A DNA stretch of 64,000 bases. Origin: an uncultured Coriobacteriaceae bacterium (lineage in GTDB: Bacteria; Actinomycetota; Coriobacteriia; Coriobacteriales; Coriobacteriaceae). Below the pieces are notes generated by a model. That model was given only the letters and a program-made list of their open reading frames with translations. It was not told where the DNA came from and made no database searches. This document shows, piece after piece, positions 19,131 through 25,886 of the stretch. The position numbers and the translations under genes are program-made. Numbering within the stretch: position 1 is the stretch's first letter; each line of letters starts with the position of its first letter. The stretch lies in NCBI GenBank assembly GCA_944319885.1, contig CALUFC010000001.1, positions 62,001 through 126,000 of the forward strand, given 5' to 3'.

Positions 19131-19706
19131 TCAGAGCTCGCGTGCACGGCGGGCGATATCGAGCGCATCGTCGCGCTGGCGCTGCAGCTCGCGCGCACGG
19201 TGGGCGAGCACCTTCGCCTGATTCGACAACGTCACCACGTCGAAGATGCCCCACACGGTCACTATGAGCGCAACCGACGAGACGATGCTTCCCACCAGCC
19301 CGCTCATGCGCCAGGTAACCACCAGCGCGAGCGCGGCGACGACGATCATCCCCGTCATGCCGTTTCGGCGTTCGCGGAGCGTGCGGGCCTGCGCCACCAC
19401 AGCGAGGCGCGCGGTTTCCGCAGCGTGAGCACGGGCCTCGGCCTCGAAGGCGATTTGGGCAGGCGTTGAAGCTGCCGTGCGGGCGCCGCCCGATCGCCTC
19501 GATGAGGCCGACACTCCTTTAAGCAGCACGTCGCGCGCTTCGTTCATGATGCGCATCTGCTGTTCAGCACGGGCACGCAGCTTCTTGTTGTCGCCGAATT
19601 TATCGGGATGGAGCATCTGAGCGAGCTCGCGATAGGCAAGGCGCACCTCATCAGGAGATGCGCCCTGTTTCAATCCAAGTACCTGCAACGCCTCGTCGCG
19701 CGTCAT
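19131..19706 (-). CDS. J-domain membrane protein (DnaJ-like)
   Basis: 191-aa protein with an N-terminal J domain (residues 1-65) that should recruit and stimulate a DnaK-type chaperone; the HPD tripeptide is present (LAQMLHPDKFG). A charged Ala-rich helix follows (about 75-115), then two hydrophobic segments (about 118-160) that anchor it in the membrane, and a basic coiled tail (RARELQRQRDDALDIARRAREL). There are no zinc-finger or client-binding domains, so it is a specialised type III J protein. Start at 19706 follows GGAGG. It sits 56 nt after the PTS-linked hypothetical gene. The partner is unknown. Confidence 0.85.
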   Translation of the reverse strand: MTRDEALQVLGLKQGASPDEVRLAYRELAQMLHPDKFGDNKKLRARAEQQMRIMNEARDVLLKGVSASSRRSGGARTAASTPAQIAFEAEARAHAAETARLAVVAQARTLRERRNGMTGMIVVAALALVVTWRMSGLVGSIVSSVALIVTVWGIFDVVTLSNQAKVLAHRARELQRQRDDALDIARRAREL

Positions 19707-19762
19707 GCGCGCCTCCGCTCCGCTCGATCTACACGTGCCTTCGGAGCCTATGGTAACAAAGG

Positions 19763-20254
19763 CTACGCATCCGTGCCGGAGGGAGCCTCGTCTTCCGCGG
19801 GCGCGCTCGCAGCCGCCTCCATCTCCGCGGCAGCCGCCTCGACATCCTGCACATCGCCTGCGCCGGCACGCAGCAAGATGAACGCGAGGTTCTCTTTGTG
19901 CCACGGAGCTCCCAACACGCTACGCCGCACCTTGTAGACGAGCTCTCCGGCATCGGTCTCGATGGTGAACGTGAGGCTCAGGAGCTTCATGTTCATCTTG
20001 AGCTGCGTGATCTTCTCGTTGGGAATGAATAGCAGCTCGTCGGCGAGCATCTTGCCGCGCCGGTCGTCGATGGGGATGATGGCGATACCCGAGCTGTTGA
20101 GATGTAGTACGTGCTCGCGCATCGTGTTCATATAGTCGCCCATACCGTTGTTATATGCCCCAACGGTTGGCTTGAGCGTGGCGAGCAGCGTCGCGTGATG
20201 GGCAAAATCGATGCCATGCCCCAAAAGCAGCTCTCTGATGTCGTTCTCGTCCAT
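19763..20254 (-). CDS. Hypothetical protein in PTS operon, possible PH-like fold
   Basis: 163-aa protein starting 6 nt after the EIIA stop codon, hence very likely co-transcribed with it. The N-terminal ~60 residues are helical (MDENDIRELLLGHGIDFAHH). Residues 50-125 alternate strands in a way reminiscent of bacterial PH-like domains (LLFIPNEKITQLKMNMKLL, LTFTIETDAGELVYKVRRS), and the last 35 residues are an acidic Ala/Glu-rich tail. It has no catalytic motif or membrane segment. The PH-like reading is weak; the operon position suggests a role with the sugar PTS or its control. Confidence 0.7.
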   Translation of the reverse strand: MDENDIRELLLGHGIDFAHHATLLATLKPTVGAYNNGMGDYMNTMREHVLHLNSSGIAIIPIDDRRGKMLADELLFIPNEKITQLKMNMKLLSLTFTIETDAGELVYKVRRSVLGAPWHKENLAFILLRAGAGDVQDVEAAAAEMEAAASAPAEDEAPSGTDA

Positions 20255-20260
20255 GGAGCG

Positions 20261-20677
20261 CTACGCCTTCGCCATGCGCGCGCGATGTAGCTCGTTGTAA
20301 TCGGTGATGCCGTCGCGGCCGGTTTGGATGAGCGTCTCGACATCCATGCCAAAACCGCGCGCAGTCACGTATTCGATCACCATGGGCAAGTTCACACCGG
20401 TGACCACCTGCACCCGATCAAGGCTCTCGGGATCGCGCAGAAGCATACCCGAGCAATTGCACGGCGAGCCAAACAGCAGGTCGCAGAAGACCACGACGCC
20501 GTCGCCGGTGTCGACATGCTCGACCGCCTGCTTGAGCGCCAACGCGAACTCACCCATCTCCTGGCCAGGCATGAAGCCGAGCGCCTCGATCTGCTCGGGT
20601 TCGCCGGCGAACATCTTGACGGCGTCGAGCATGCCCTCAGCAAGATGCCCGTGGCTTACTAAAACGATGCCTTTCAT
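20261..20677 (-). CDS. PTS mannose-family EIIA component
   Basis: Cytoplasmic phosphocarrier of a mannose/fructose/sorbose-family phosphotransferase system, taking phosphate from HPr and giving it to EIIB. At 138 aa it has the normal EIIA-Man size. The active histidine is in the N-terminal IVLVSHGHLAEGM (His9 of SHG), and VVFCDLLFGSPCN is the expected second motif. Start at 20677 follows AAGGAG. Two strong hairpins separate it from EIID upstream, so its level may differ from the rest of the operon. Confidence 0.92.
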   Translation of the reverse strand: MKGIVLVSHGHLAEGMLDAVKMFAGEPEQIEALGFMPGQEMGEFALALKQAVEHVDTGDGVVVFCDLLFGSPCNCSGMLLRDPESLDRVQVVTGVNLPMVIEYVTARGFGMDVETLIQTGRDGITDYNELHRARMAKA

Positions 20678-20712
20678 AACAGACTCCTTGTTTTGCGAGT
20701 GTTGCAGGAAAT

Positions 20713-20790
20713 AAAAAGGCGCATGGCGCCGGCGCGGGGCTGGCTGCCATGCGCCGATGCGCTGCGCGCGACCGCATCGCGCGCAGCGCA
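20713..20790 (-). terminator. Two tandem hairpins between EIID and EIIA genes
   Basis: Read on the minus strand after the EIID stop. First hairpin: 13-bp GC stem (20778-20790 with 20758-20770, arm TGCGCTGCGCGCG), 7-nt loop, no U-tract. Second hairpin: 10-bp stem (20746-20755 with 20718-20727, arm GGCGCATGGC) followed by a five-U tract (A run 20713-20717), a standard intrinsic terminator. The pair probably attenuates transcription into EIIA. Confidence 0.75.
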
Positions 20791-20804
20791 GACGCACATG
20801 CGAC

Positions 20805-21629
20805 TTAGACGATGCCAAAGAAGGCGAGCACGAGTGCGACCACCAGGGTGCCGAGCACGAGCTTGACGATGCTCACGTTCTTCTTGCTGATGAGCAGGTA
20901 GTAGGTGAACAAGACGGCAATCTGGAGCAAGCCGGGCATGAGCGTGTCCAGCTGGTCCTGAATGATCATCGTCGATTCACCGGAGGTCACCTGCAGCGCC
21001 AGCGACAGCGACACCATCGAGGAGGTGAGCACGCCCATCATCGTCATGCCGAGGATGTTGGCGCCCTCGGTCACGGAGTTCATGAGCGCCGAACCGAGCA
21101 CGTTCTTGATGGCGGAGCGTCCCTGCTTGTAGGTGAGCTTCGTGGTAAGGATGAGCTCGCAGAGCGTCACCATCGTGCCGAGGAACAGCACGAGCACGCC
21201 GAGGAAGTTGCCCTGCTGTGCCAGCGAGCATGCAGCGAGGATGAACAGCGTGGTGATGGTGCCCGCAGAGAACGAGTCGCCGAATGCGGCGCAGGGGCCC
21301 ATGAGGCCGGTCTTGACCGCGATGATCGATTCGCCGGGGATGGCGTCGATGTTGTTGGCCTTCTCCTCCTCCATCGCCAGGACGGTACCGAGAATAAGGC
21401 CGCCGGCGGTGGCGTTGGTGTTGAAGAGCTCCATGTGACGCGTCATGGCGTCTTTGAGATCATCCTTGTTGGGATAGAGCTTCTTGAGCGCGGGCAGGAG
21501 CGCGTCGGTAAACGCGATGGACTGCATACGCTCGAAGTTGAGCGAGATCTCGCAGTTGATGTACCAGCGAGCGATGACCTTGTTGACATCTGCCGTAGTA
21601 AGGGAGATGCGCTTGGTATCTTCAGCCAT
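20805..21629 (-). CDS. PTS mannose-family EIID component
   Basis: Membrane subunit that with EIIC forms the sugar channel. 274 aa, the normal size. Typical features are a soluble N-terminal part with WYINCEISLNFERMQSIAF (family NYERMQ-like motif), MEEEKAN...DAIPGESI and GLMGPCAAFGDS, followed by C-terminal hydrophobic helices. It starts 3 nt after the EIIC stop with a ribosome site overlapping the EIIC end (AAGGAGG), so translation is coupled. Confidence 0.93.
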   Translation of the reverse strand: MAEDTKRISLTTADVNKVIARWYINCEISLNFERMQSIAFTDALLPALKKLYPNKDDLKDAMTRHMELFNTNATAGGLILGTVLAMEEEKANNIDAIPGESIIAVKTGLMGPCAAFGDSFSAGTITTLFILAACSLAQQGNFLGVLVLFLGTMVTLCELILTTKLTYKQGRSAIKNVLGSALMNSVTEGANILGMTMMGVLTSSMVSLSLALQVTSGESTMIIQDQLDTLMPGLLQIAVLFTYYLLISKKNVSIVKLVLGTLVVALVLAFFGIV

Positions 21630-21632
21630 TTG

Positions 21633-22394
21633 TTACGCCTCCTTCTGAGCGTCGCGCTTTGCCATGACTACCAGAACGGCCACGCATCCGGCCACGAGAC
21701 CGGCGGTGATGTTGTTGAGCGACAGGCACTGAACCATGATGAAGCCGATGATGGTGTAGGGCAGCATCTTGGGCTGGCCGATCATGTTCATGATGAGAGC
21801 GAAGCCGATGGCGGGCATGACGCCGCCGGCAACGGAGAGACCCTGCATGACCCAATCGGGCACGACGTTCATGAAGGCGAGCATGGCATCCTGGCCGAAC
21901 ATCACGACGATGAAGACCGGCAGGAACAGGATGGGGAGCTCGATGATGGGCGGATAGATGAGCGCGCAGCGCGAGAGCTCGGCGGTATCACCCTTGGCAA
22001 CCGCAGCATCGGCGCGGTGCACGAAGATGATGTTCACGAAACGGCGAAGCGTGGTGACAAGCGAGCCAACGAGGCCCATGGGCACCGCGAACGCGATAGC
22101 CTGCTCGACGGAAAGACCGGTTGCCAACGCGATGGGAATCACCGTCGTCGCAGCGAGCGCCGAGTCGGTGGGTAGATTGCCGCCGGGTGCGATGATACCG
22201 GCGAACACGGCCGCGATACCGCCGCCGATGATGAGGCCCTGGACGACATCACCGTAGATAGCGCCGGCAACGACGCCCACGAAGATGGGGCTCGCGAAGA
22301 AGAACAGGGCGAAGTAGCCGCCGATCATGCCTCGCGCAAGCCAGTACAGCACGCCCATAGCAACCGCCATGAGAATAAGCTGTGCGCCTTCCAT
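21633..22394 (-). CDS. PTS mannose-family EIIC component
   Basis: Polytopic membrane subunit, 253 aa, forming the translocation path with EIID. It begins MEGAQLILMAVAMGVLYWL and contains several long hydrophobic helices and glycine-rich family segments (GDVVQGLIIGGGIAAVFAG, GAIYGDV). A GAGAG-type ribosome site precedes the ATG at 22394. It lies 35 nt after EIIB. Which hexose or amino sugar is carried cannot be deduced; the operon partner Gfo/Idh/MocA enzyme suggests an unusual or modified sugar. Confidence 0.92.
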   Translation of the reverse strand: MEGAQLILMAVAMGVLYWLARGMIGGYFALFFFASPIFVGVVAGAIYGDVVQGLIIGGGIAAVFAGIIAPGGNLPTDSALAATTVIPIALATGLSVEQAIAFAVPMGLVGSLVTTLRRFVNIIFVHRADAAVAKGDTAELSRCALIYPPIIELPILFLPVFIVVMFGQDAMLAFMNVVPDWVMQGLSVAGGVMPAIGFALIMNMIGQPKMLPYTIIGFIMVQCLSLNNITAGLVAGCVAVLVVMAKRDAQKEA

Positions 22395-22429
22395 AAGGAC
22401 TCTCCTCTCTCTAACCTGCAGTTTCCTGC

Positions 22430-22906
22430 CTATTTAACCTTGCCCTCAACGGATTCGAGGCTGTTTGCCGAGGTTTCGGGGATGGGCTGCAGGTAGACGT
22501 TGATACCTGAAGCCTTGATCTCGGCCAGCTTGTCGTACTCCTCCGGCGAGAGCGCAACGCCCTGCATCGCGTTCTTGCGATTGGGTGCCGACTGCACGGC
22601 GCCCACATTGAGCTCGGGGATGGCGATACCGTTCTTGAACGCCTGATACGCGCTGTCGACATCCTTGAAGATGAGCATCACGTTGTCGTCTTTGCGATCG
22701 AGCGCTTGCTGGATGTCGGCGACGGTGGTGATGTCGACTTCCTTATCGCCGGCTGACATTCGATAGATGTCCGCCATGAAGTCATCGTTGATGAGCGTGT
22801 CATCGACGAGAATCAAGCGGTCTACCGGGCGAAACTTGATCCACTTTGCCACAATCTGACCGTGGACGAGGCGGTAGTCGACGCGAACCATCTTCATAGT
22901 AGACAT
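22430..22906 (-). CDS. PTS mannose-family EIIB component
   Basis: Cytoplasmic phosphotransfer domain, 158 aa, taking phosphate from EIIA and phosphorylating the incoming sugar. The N-terminal motif VRVDYRLVHGQIVAKW contains the active histidine (RLVHGQ). Start chosen at 22906 (MSTMKMVRVD), after GGAAGGG; ATG at 22897 is an alternative. First PTS gene downstream of the Gfo/Idh/MocA gene, separated by about 166 nt that could hold its own promoter. Confidence 0.93.
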   Translation of the reverse strand: MSTMKMVRVDYRLVHGQIVAKWIKFRPVDRLILVDDTLINDDFMADIYRMSAGDKEVDITTVADIQQALDRKDDNVMLIFKDVDSAYQAFKNGIAIPELNVGAVQSAPNRKNAMQGVALSPEEYDKLAEIKASGINVYLQPIPETSANSLESVEGKVK

Positions 22907-23072
22907 AAGCACCCTTCCTTTCCTTCTTACCTATTGCCTACAACGACAAGATACCGCTCGACCAAACGCGACACGTGAGAAGACGGCCGGTGTAACAACC
23001 CTGTCGGCTGGGGGACGGTGCCGCAGGGTGCCACGCCGTCTCCCCACCTGCCGCGCGGTCGATCAGAACCAC

Positions 23073-24095
23073 TTAGTACGTGAGCTTCACGGCCTCGTGA
23101 GTCTCGACGCTCTTGGTAACCGCCTCGGCGATGAGCTCGGCGTGGAGACCGTCGGTGAGGCCGGCGAGGAACGGCTTGCCCGTCTGGATGCAGTCGACGA
23201 AATCGCGCATGGGGTCGATGCCAAAGCCGGCGAGACGCCCGCCGTTGTCCTGCATGAAGCAGATGTTGGGGGTGTAACCCTTCTGGCTGTCGAAGAATTC
23301 GACACCGCGACGCTGGGAGTCGACGCGGATGAGTGCGTTCTCGCACATGATGTGCGTGCAGGAATCGTCGGCCTTGGCAAAGCCGTTGGGAACGATCCAG
23401 GAGTTCTCGACCGTCCAGGTGCAACCGTTTTCAAACTGGAGCATGGCGGTCACGGTGTCGTAGGTGTCGACGCCCATGGACTCGAGCAGGCCCTTGTGGC
23501 CGCGCGCGTAGACCTCGGTGACCTCGCAGCCCATGTACCAGCGGATGAGGTCGTAGCAATGAGTGCCCAGGAAGTGCACGGGGCTAGAGGCATGCGCCCA
23601 GTTGAGCCAGTTGGTGGGGACGTCGATGATGTCGTCCATGCGCATGTAGCCGCGCAGCGGAGCGCCGGTGCCCTCTTCGGCGAGCTTGTTCTTCACGGCG
23701 ATGGACGCGGGGTCCCAGCGCTTGTGGTAGTCGACCATCACGCGCACGCCGGCCTTCTCGGCGGCATCGATGATCTCGTGCGCATCGGCCGACGTGGTGG
23801 CCAGCGGCTTCTCGACCAGCACGTCCTTGCCGTGCTTGATGGCGGTGAGGACCGGGTCCTTGTGATAGGGATCGGGGGTGGCAACCGAGACAGCGTCGAC
23901 GTCTTCGGTGGAGAGCAGCTCGTCAAGATCGGCATATGCCTTGACGCCATACTCGGCCTCGACCTGCTGGCGGATCTTCTCGGAAAGATCGCAGACAGCC
24001 ACAAGCTCGGAACGCGGATTCCACGTGTAACCGTTGAGATGGTTTCTACCGTAGATACCGGCTCCGACAACGGCGATCTTCAGCTTGTCGTTCAC
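23073..24095 (-). CDS. Gfo/Idh/MocA-family NAD(P)-dependent oxidoreductase
   Basis: Cytoplasmic dehydrogenase of 340 aa acting on a sugar, sugar phosphate or inositol-like substrate. The N-terminal Rossmann motif is KIAVVGAGIYGRNHL; EKPLATT is the conserved EKP catalytic motif (Lys), and the C-terminal alpha/beta domain has WAHASSPVHFLGTHCYDLIRW, with the GTHCYD His/Asp region. GTG start at 24095 follows GGGAG. It heads the gene cluster leading into the PTS genes and diverges from the RpiR regulator, so it probably processes the sugar brought in by this PTS. Confidence 0.9.
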   Translation of the reverse strand: MNDKLKIAVVGAGIYGRNHLNGYTWNPRSELVAVCDLSEKIRQQVEAEYGVKAYADLDELLSTEDVDAVSVATPDPYHKDPVLTAIKHGKDVLVEKPLATTSADAHEIIDAAEKAGVRVMVDYHKRWDPASIAVKNKLAEEGTGAPLRGYMRMDDIIDVPTNWLNWAHASSPVHFLGTHCYDLIRWYMGCEVTEVYARGHKGLLESMGVDTYDTVTAMLQFENGCTWTVENSWIVPNGFAKADDSCTHIMCENALIRVDSQRRGVEFFDSQKGYTPNICFMQDNGGRLAGFGIDPMRDFVDCIQTGKPFLAGLTDGLHAELIAEAVTKSVETHEAVKLTY

Positions 24096-24397
24096 ACGAA
24101 CTCCCTTCGTCTGACTACGGAACGTGTCACCATAATACGCACACTTGTAGGAAAGTTTCGTAACTTAGTATCTAGATGTAACAAAATTTCCGTGAACGGC
24201 CTTTTTGCGGCCGTGAGCGCACTTTTTGGATCGCGTGAGGCGGGCAGCGCGATACTTCCAGCGGTGTACCACGCCTGTGAACTGGTGAAACGTACGCATG
24301 TATCGAATGGATGCGGCGTTGAAGAAAAAGAGAAGGCCGGCGGTGTCGTAAACCTTTTACACTTATAGAAACGAACCGAGCTAGAGAGGGGTTGCAC
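24096..24397. promoter_or_regulatory. Divergent promoter region of Gfo/PTS cluster and rpiR, with candidate operator
   Basis: 302-nt divergent gap. On the minus strand a TATTAT -10 (24132-24137) lies upstream of the Gfo-type gene. Just upstream, overlapping the -35 zone, is an imperfect inverted repeat: 24150-24164 (GGAAAGTTTCGTAAC) and 24178-24191 (GTAACAAAATTTCC), a good candidate RpiR operator. Near the regulator, GTAAACCTTTTAC (24349-24361) is a small palindrome upstream of a TATAGA -10-like hexamer. These sites are seen in the sequence; their use by the regulator is inferred. Confidence 0.55.
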
Positions 24398-25273
24398 GTG
24401 GCCAAGCAGAACGTCATCTCGATGATCGAAGGCTCACTGCCCACCCTTACCGGTGCCTACCACGCCATCGGTGAATACATTCTCGACCATCGCTATGATG
24501 TCCCCTCGATGTCGACGGAAGAACTCGCGAGCGCGTGCAACGTAAGCGAGGCGACCATCGTTCGCTTTGCCCGCACGATGGGGGCGACGGGATACCGCGA
24601 CTTTAAAATCTCGCTTTCGGCGGCGAATGCCGTGCGCGAGCATGCCGGACTCGATCTGGCCGACATCCGGCCCGACGATACGCCGGCCACCGTCGCGAGC
24701 AAGCTCACGTCCTACACGATCAGCTCGCTCGAAAGCACCGGCAACGTGCTCGATCACAAGGAGCTCGAGCGCGCCGTCGAGCTCATCGACGAGGCATACA
24801 CCTCGGGTCACAAGCTGTATCTCGCGGGCCTTGGAGCTTCGGGCACGGTTGCGCGATCGTTTTCCATCAAGCTCATGCGCCTCGATATCCCCACGGTGTA
24901 CTACGAGGACTTCCATCTTCAGCTCGAAGCCATCCTCAACATCAAACCGGGCGATGTGCTGGTGTGCTTCACGGTGCTCGGCCGCTCGATTGAGAACGAG
25001 CAGCTCATCAATATTGCCCGGAAGCGCGGATGCGATGTGATTCTGATCACCCAGCGCGGCATGGGGGGCATGGCCAAGAAGGCAACGTGCTTGCTGCTCA
25101 CCTCGTGCGTGGAAAGCAAGCTGCGCCTGGCAAGCCAAACCGGCCTCATCGTGCAGATGCTCATCGTGGATGTGCTCTTCACCTCGCTTGCACTGCGGCA
25201 TCTCGACGTGACGCGCGCCAGCGTGACCGAATCCAAGCGGACATTCATCGAGCTCGGCCACTATTCGATGTAG
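24398..25273 (+). CDS. RpiR/MurR-family transcriptional regulator
   Basis: Sugar-phosphate-responsive regulator of 291 aa: N-terminal helix-turn-helix (about 1-77: STEELASACNVSEATIVRFARTMGATGYRDFK) and a SIS sugar-phosphate isomerase-like sensing domain (about 125-265: YLAGLGASGTVARSFSIKLMRL, VLVCFTVLGRSIENEQLINIA). GTG at 24398 is taken as start because of AGAGAGGGG upstream; TTG at 24392 is possible. It diverges from the Gfo/PTS cluster and most likely controls it, sensing a phosphorylated product. Confidence 0.9.
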   Translation: MAKQNVISMIEGSLPTLTGAYHAIGEYILDHRYDVPSMSTEELASACNVSEATIVRFARTMGATGYRDFKISLSAANAVREHAGLDLADIRPDDTPATVASKLTSYTISSLESTGNVLDHKELERAVELIDEAYTSGHKLYLAGLGASGTVARSFSIKLMRLDIPTVYYEDFHLQLEAILNIKPGDVLVCFTVLGRSIENEQLINIARKRGCDVILITQRGMGGMAKKATCLLLTSCVESKLRLASQTGLIVQMLIVDVLFTSLALRHLDVTRASVTESKRTFIELGHYSM

Positions 25274-25323
25274 CGCGCTCACACACCTTGCTCACTGATC
25301 CAAGAACCCTGGATTTGCAAATG

Positions 25324-25349
25324 AAAAGAGCCCCGCGATGGCGAGGCTC
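25324..25349 (-). terminator. Terminator after tRNA-Ala
   Basis: Nine-pair stem (25328-25336 with 25341-25349, with one G-T pair), then UUUU on the minus strand (A run 25324-25327). It lies 11 nt past the tRNA-Ala 3' end. Confidence 0.75.
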
Positions 25350-25359
25350 GAAGATTCGA

Positions 25360-25435
25360 TGGTGGAGGTTAGGGGGATCGAACCCCTGACCTCAGGCTTG
25401 CAAAGCCCGCGCTCTCCCAGCTGAGCTAAACCCCC
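25360..25435 (-). tRNA. tRNA-Ala (anticodon TGC)
   Basis: Cloverleaf readable on the minus strand: 7-bp acceptor with one G-T pair, D-arm TAGCTCAGCTGGGAGAGC, anticodon loop TTTGCAA, T-arm GGGGTTCGATCCCC, discriminator A and encoded CCA (25360-25362). 76 nt. Reads codons GCA/GCG/GCU by wobble. Confidence 0.95.
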
Positions 25436-25444
25436 ACTGTAGGA

Positions 25445-25487
25445 ATAAACACCCCAGCGGCGACTCGGCTCTCGCTGGGGTGTTTAT
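25445..25487. terminator. Strong symmetric hairpin between tRNA-Ile and tRNA-Ala
   Basis: Perfect 15-bp stem (25445-25459 ATAAACACCCCAGCG with 25473-25487) and a 13-nt loop in the 62-nt tRNA spacer. It has A/T-rich stem ends but no proper U-tract in the tRNA direction, so it may be a processing signal or partial terminator. Confidence 0.65.
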
Positions 25488-25497
25488 TGCGAAAGAA

Positions 25498-25574
25498 TGG
25501 TGGACCTGACAAGATTCGAACTTGTGACCTCCCGGTTATCAGCCGGACGCTCTAACCAACTGAGCTACAGGTCC
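25498..25574 (-). tRNA. tRNA-Ile (anticodon GAT)
   Basis: Minus-strand cloverleaf: acceptor GGACCTG/CAGGTCC, D-arm TAGCTCAGTTGGTTAGAGC, anticodon loop CTGATAA, T-arm ACAAGTTCGAATCTTGT, discriminator A, encoded CCA (25498-25500). 77 nt. Promoter lies directly upstream. Confidence 0.95.
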
Positions 25575-25587
25575 ATCGCACTCGGAA

Positions 25588-25617
25588 ATAATAACCCGCG
25601 TCCGCGGGGCAAGTCAA
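25588..25617 (-). promoter_or_regulatory. Promoter of the tRNA-Ile/tRNA-Ala unit
   Basis: On the minus strand TTGACT (25612-25617) and TATTAT (25588-25593) are separated by 18 nt, a good sigma-70-type promoter ending 14 nt before the tRNA-Ile 5' end. Confidence 0.75.
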
Positions 25618-25886
25618 CACATTTTTTATTTTTCTCCGAAGTGATTGTCCGCACGCTGAAACGCGAAGGACATACCGCGAACGACGAAACCTGTTGACTT
25701 CGTGGTCTTCACGCGAGAGAGCCTTGGAACCCCGCATAAACCTCCATGCGAACACCTCGTGGTAGCAGCATGGATAGAATCGGCTGCATCCGTGGTGAGA
25801 TAGCTGTCAGACATCTGCAAGACAACGCGCGCAAACCCTCGAATCGCCCGCGGTATCCTCCTCTCCCCTCGGGGAAAGGAGGATCC
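25618..25886 (+). other. Leader/upstream region of the adhesin operon
   Basis: About 270 nt between the tRNA promoter and the adhesin start. An open frame continues upstream of the adhesin to 25746, but the AAAGGAGG ribosome site at 25876-25883 fixes the GTG at 25887. TTGACT at 25692-25697 could be a -35 for the adhesin operon; I see no good -10 at 17 nt. No RNA gene recognised. Confidence 0.45.
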
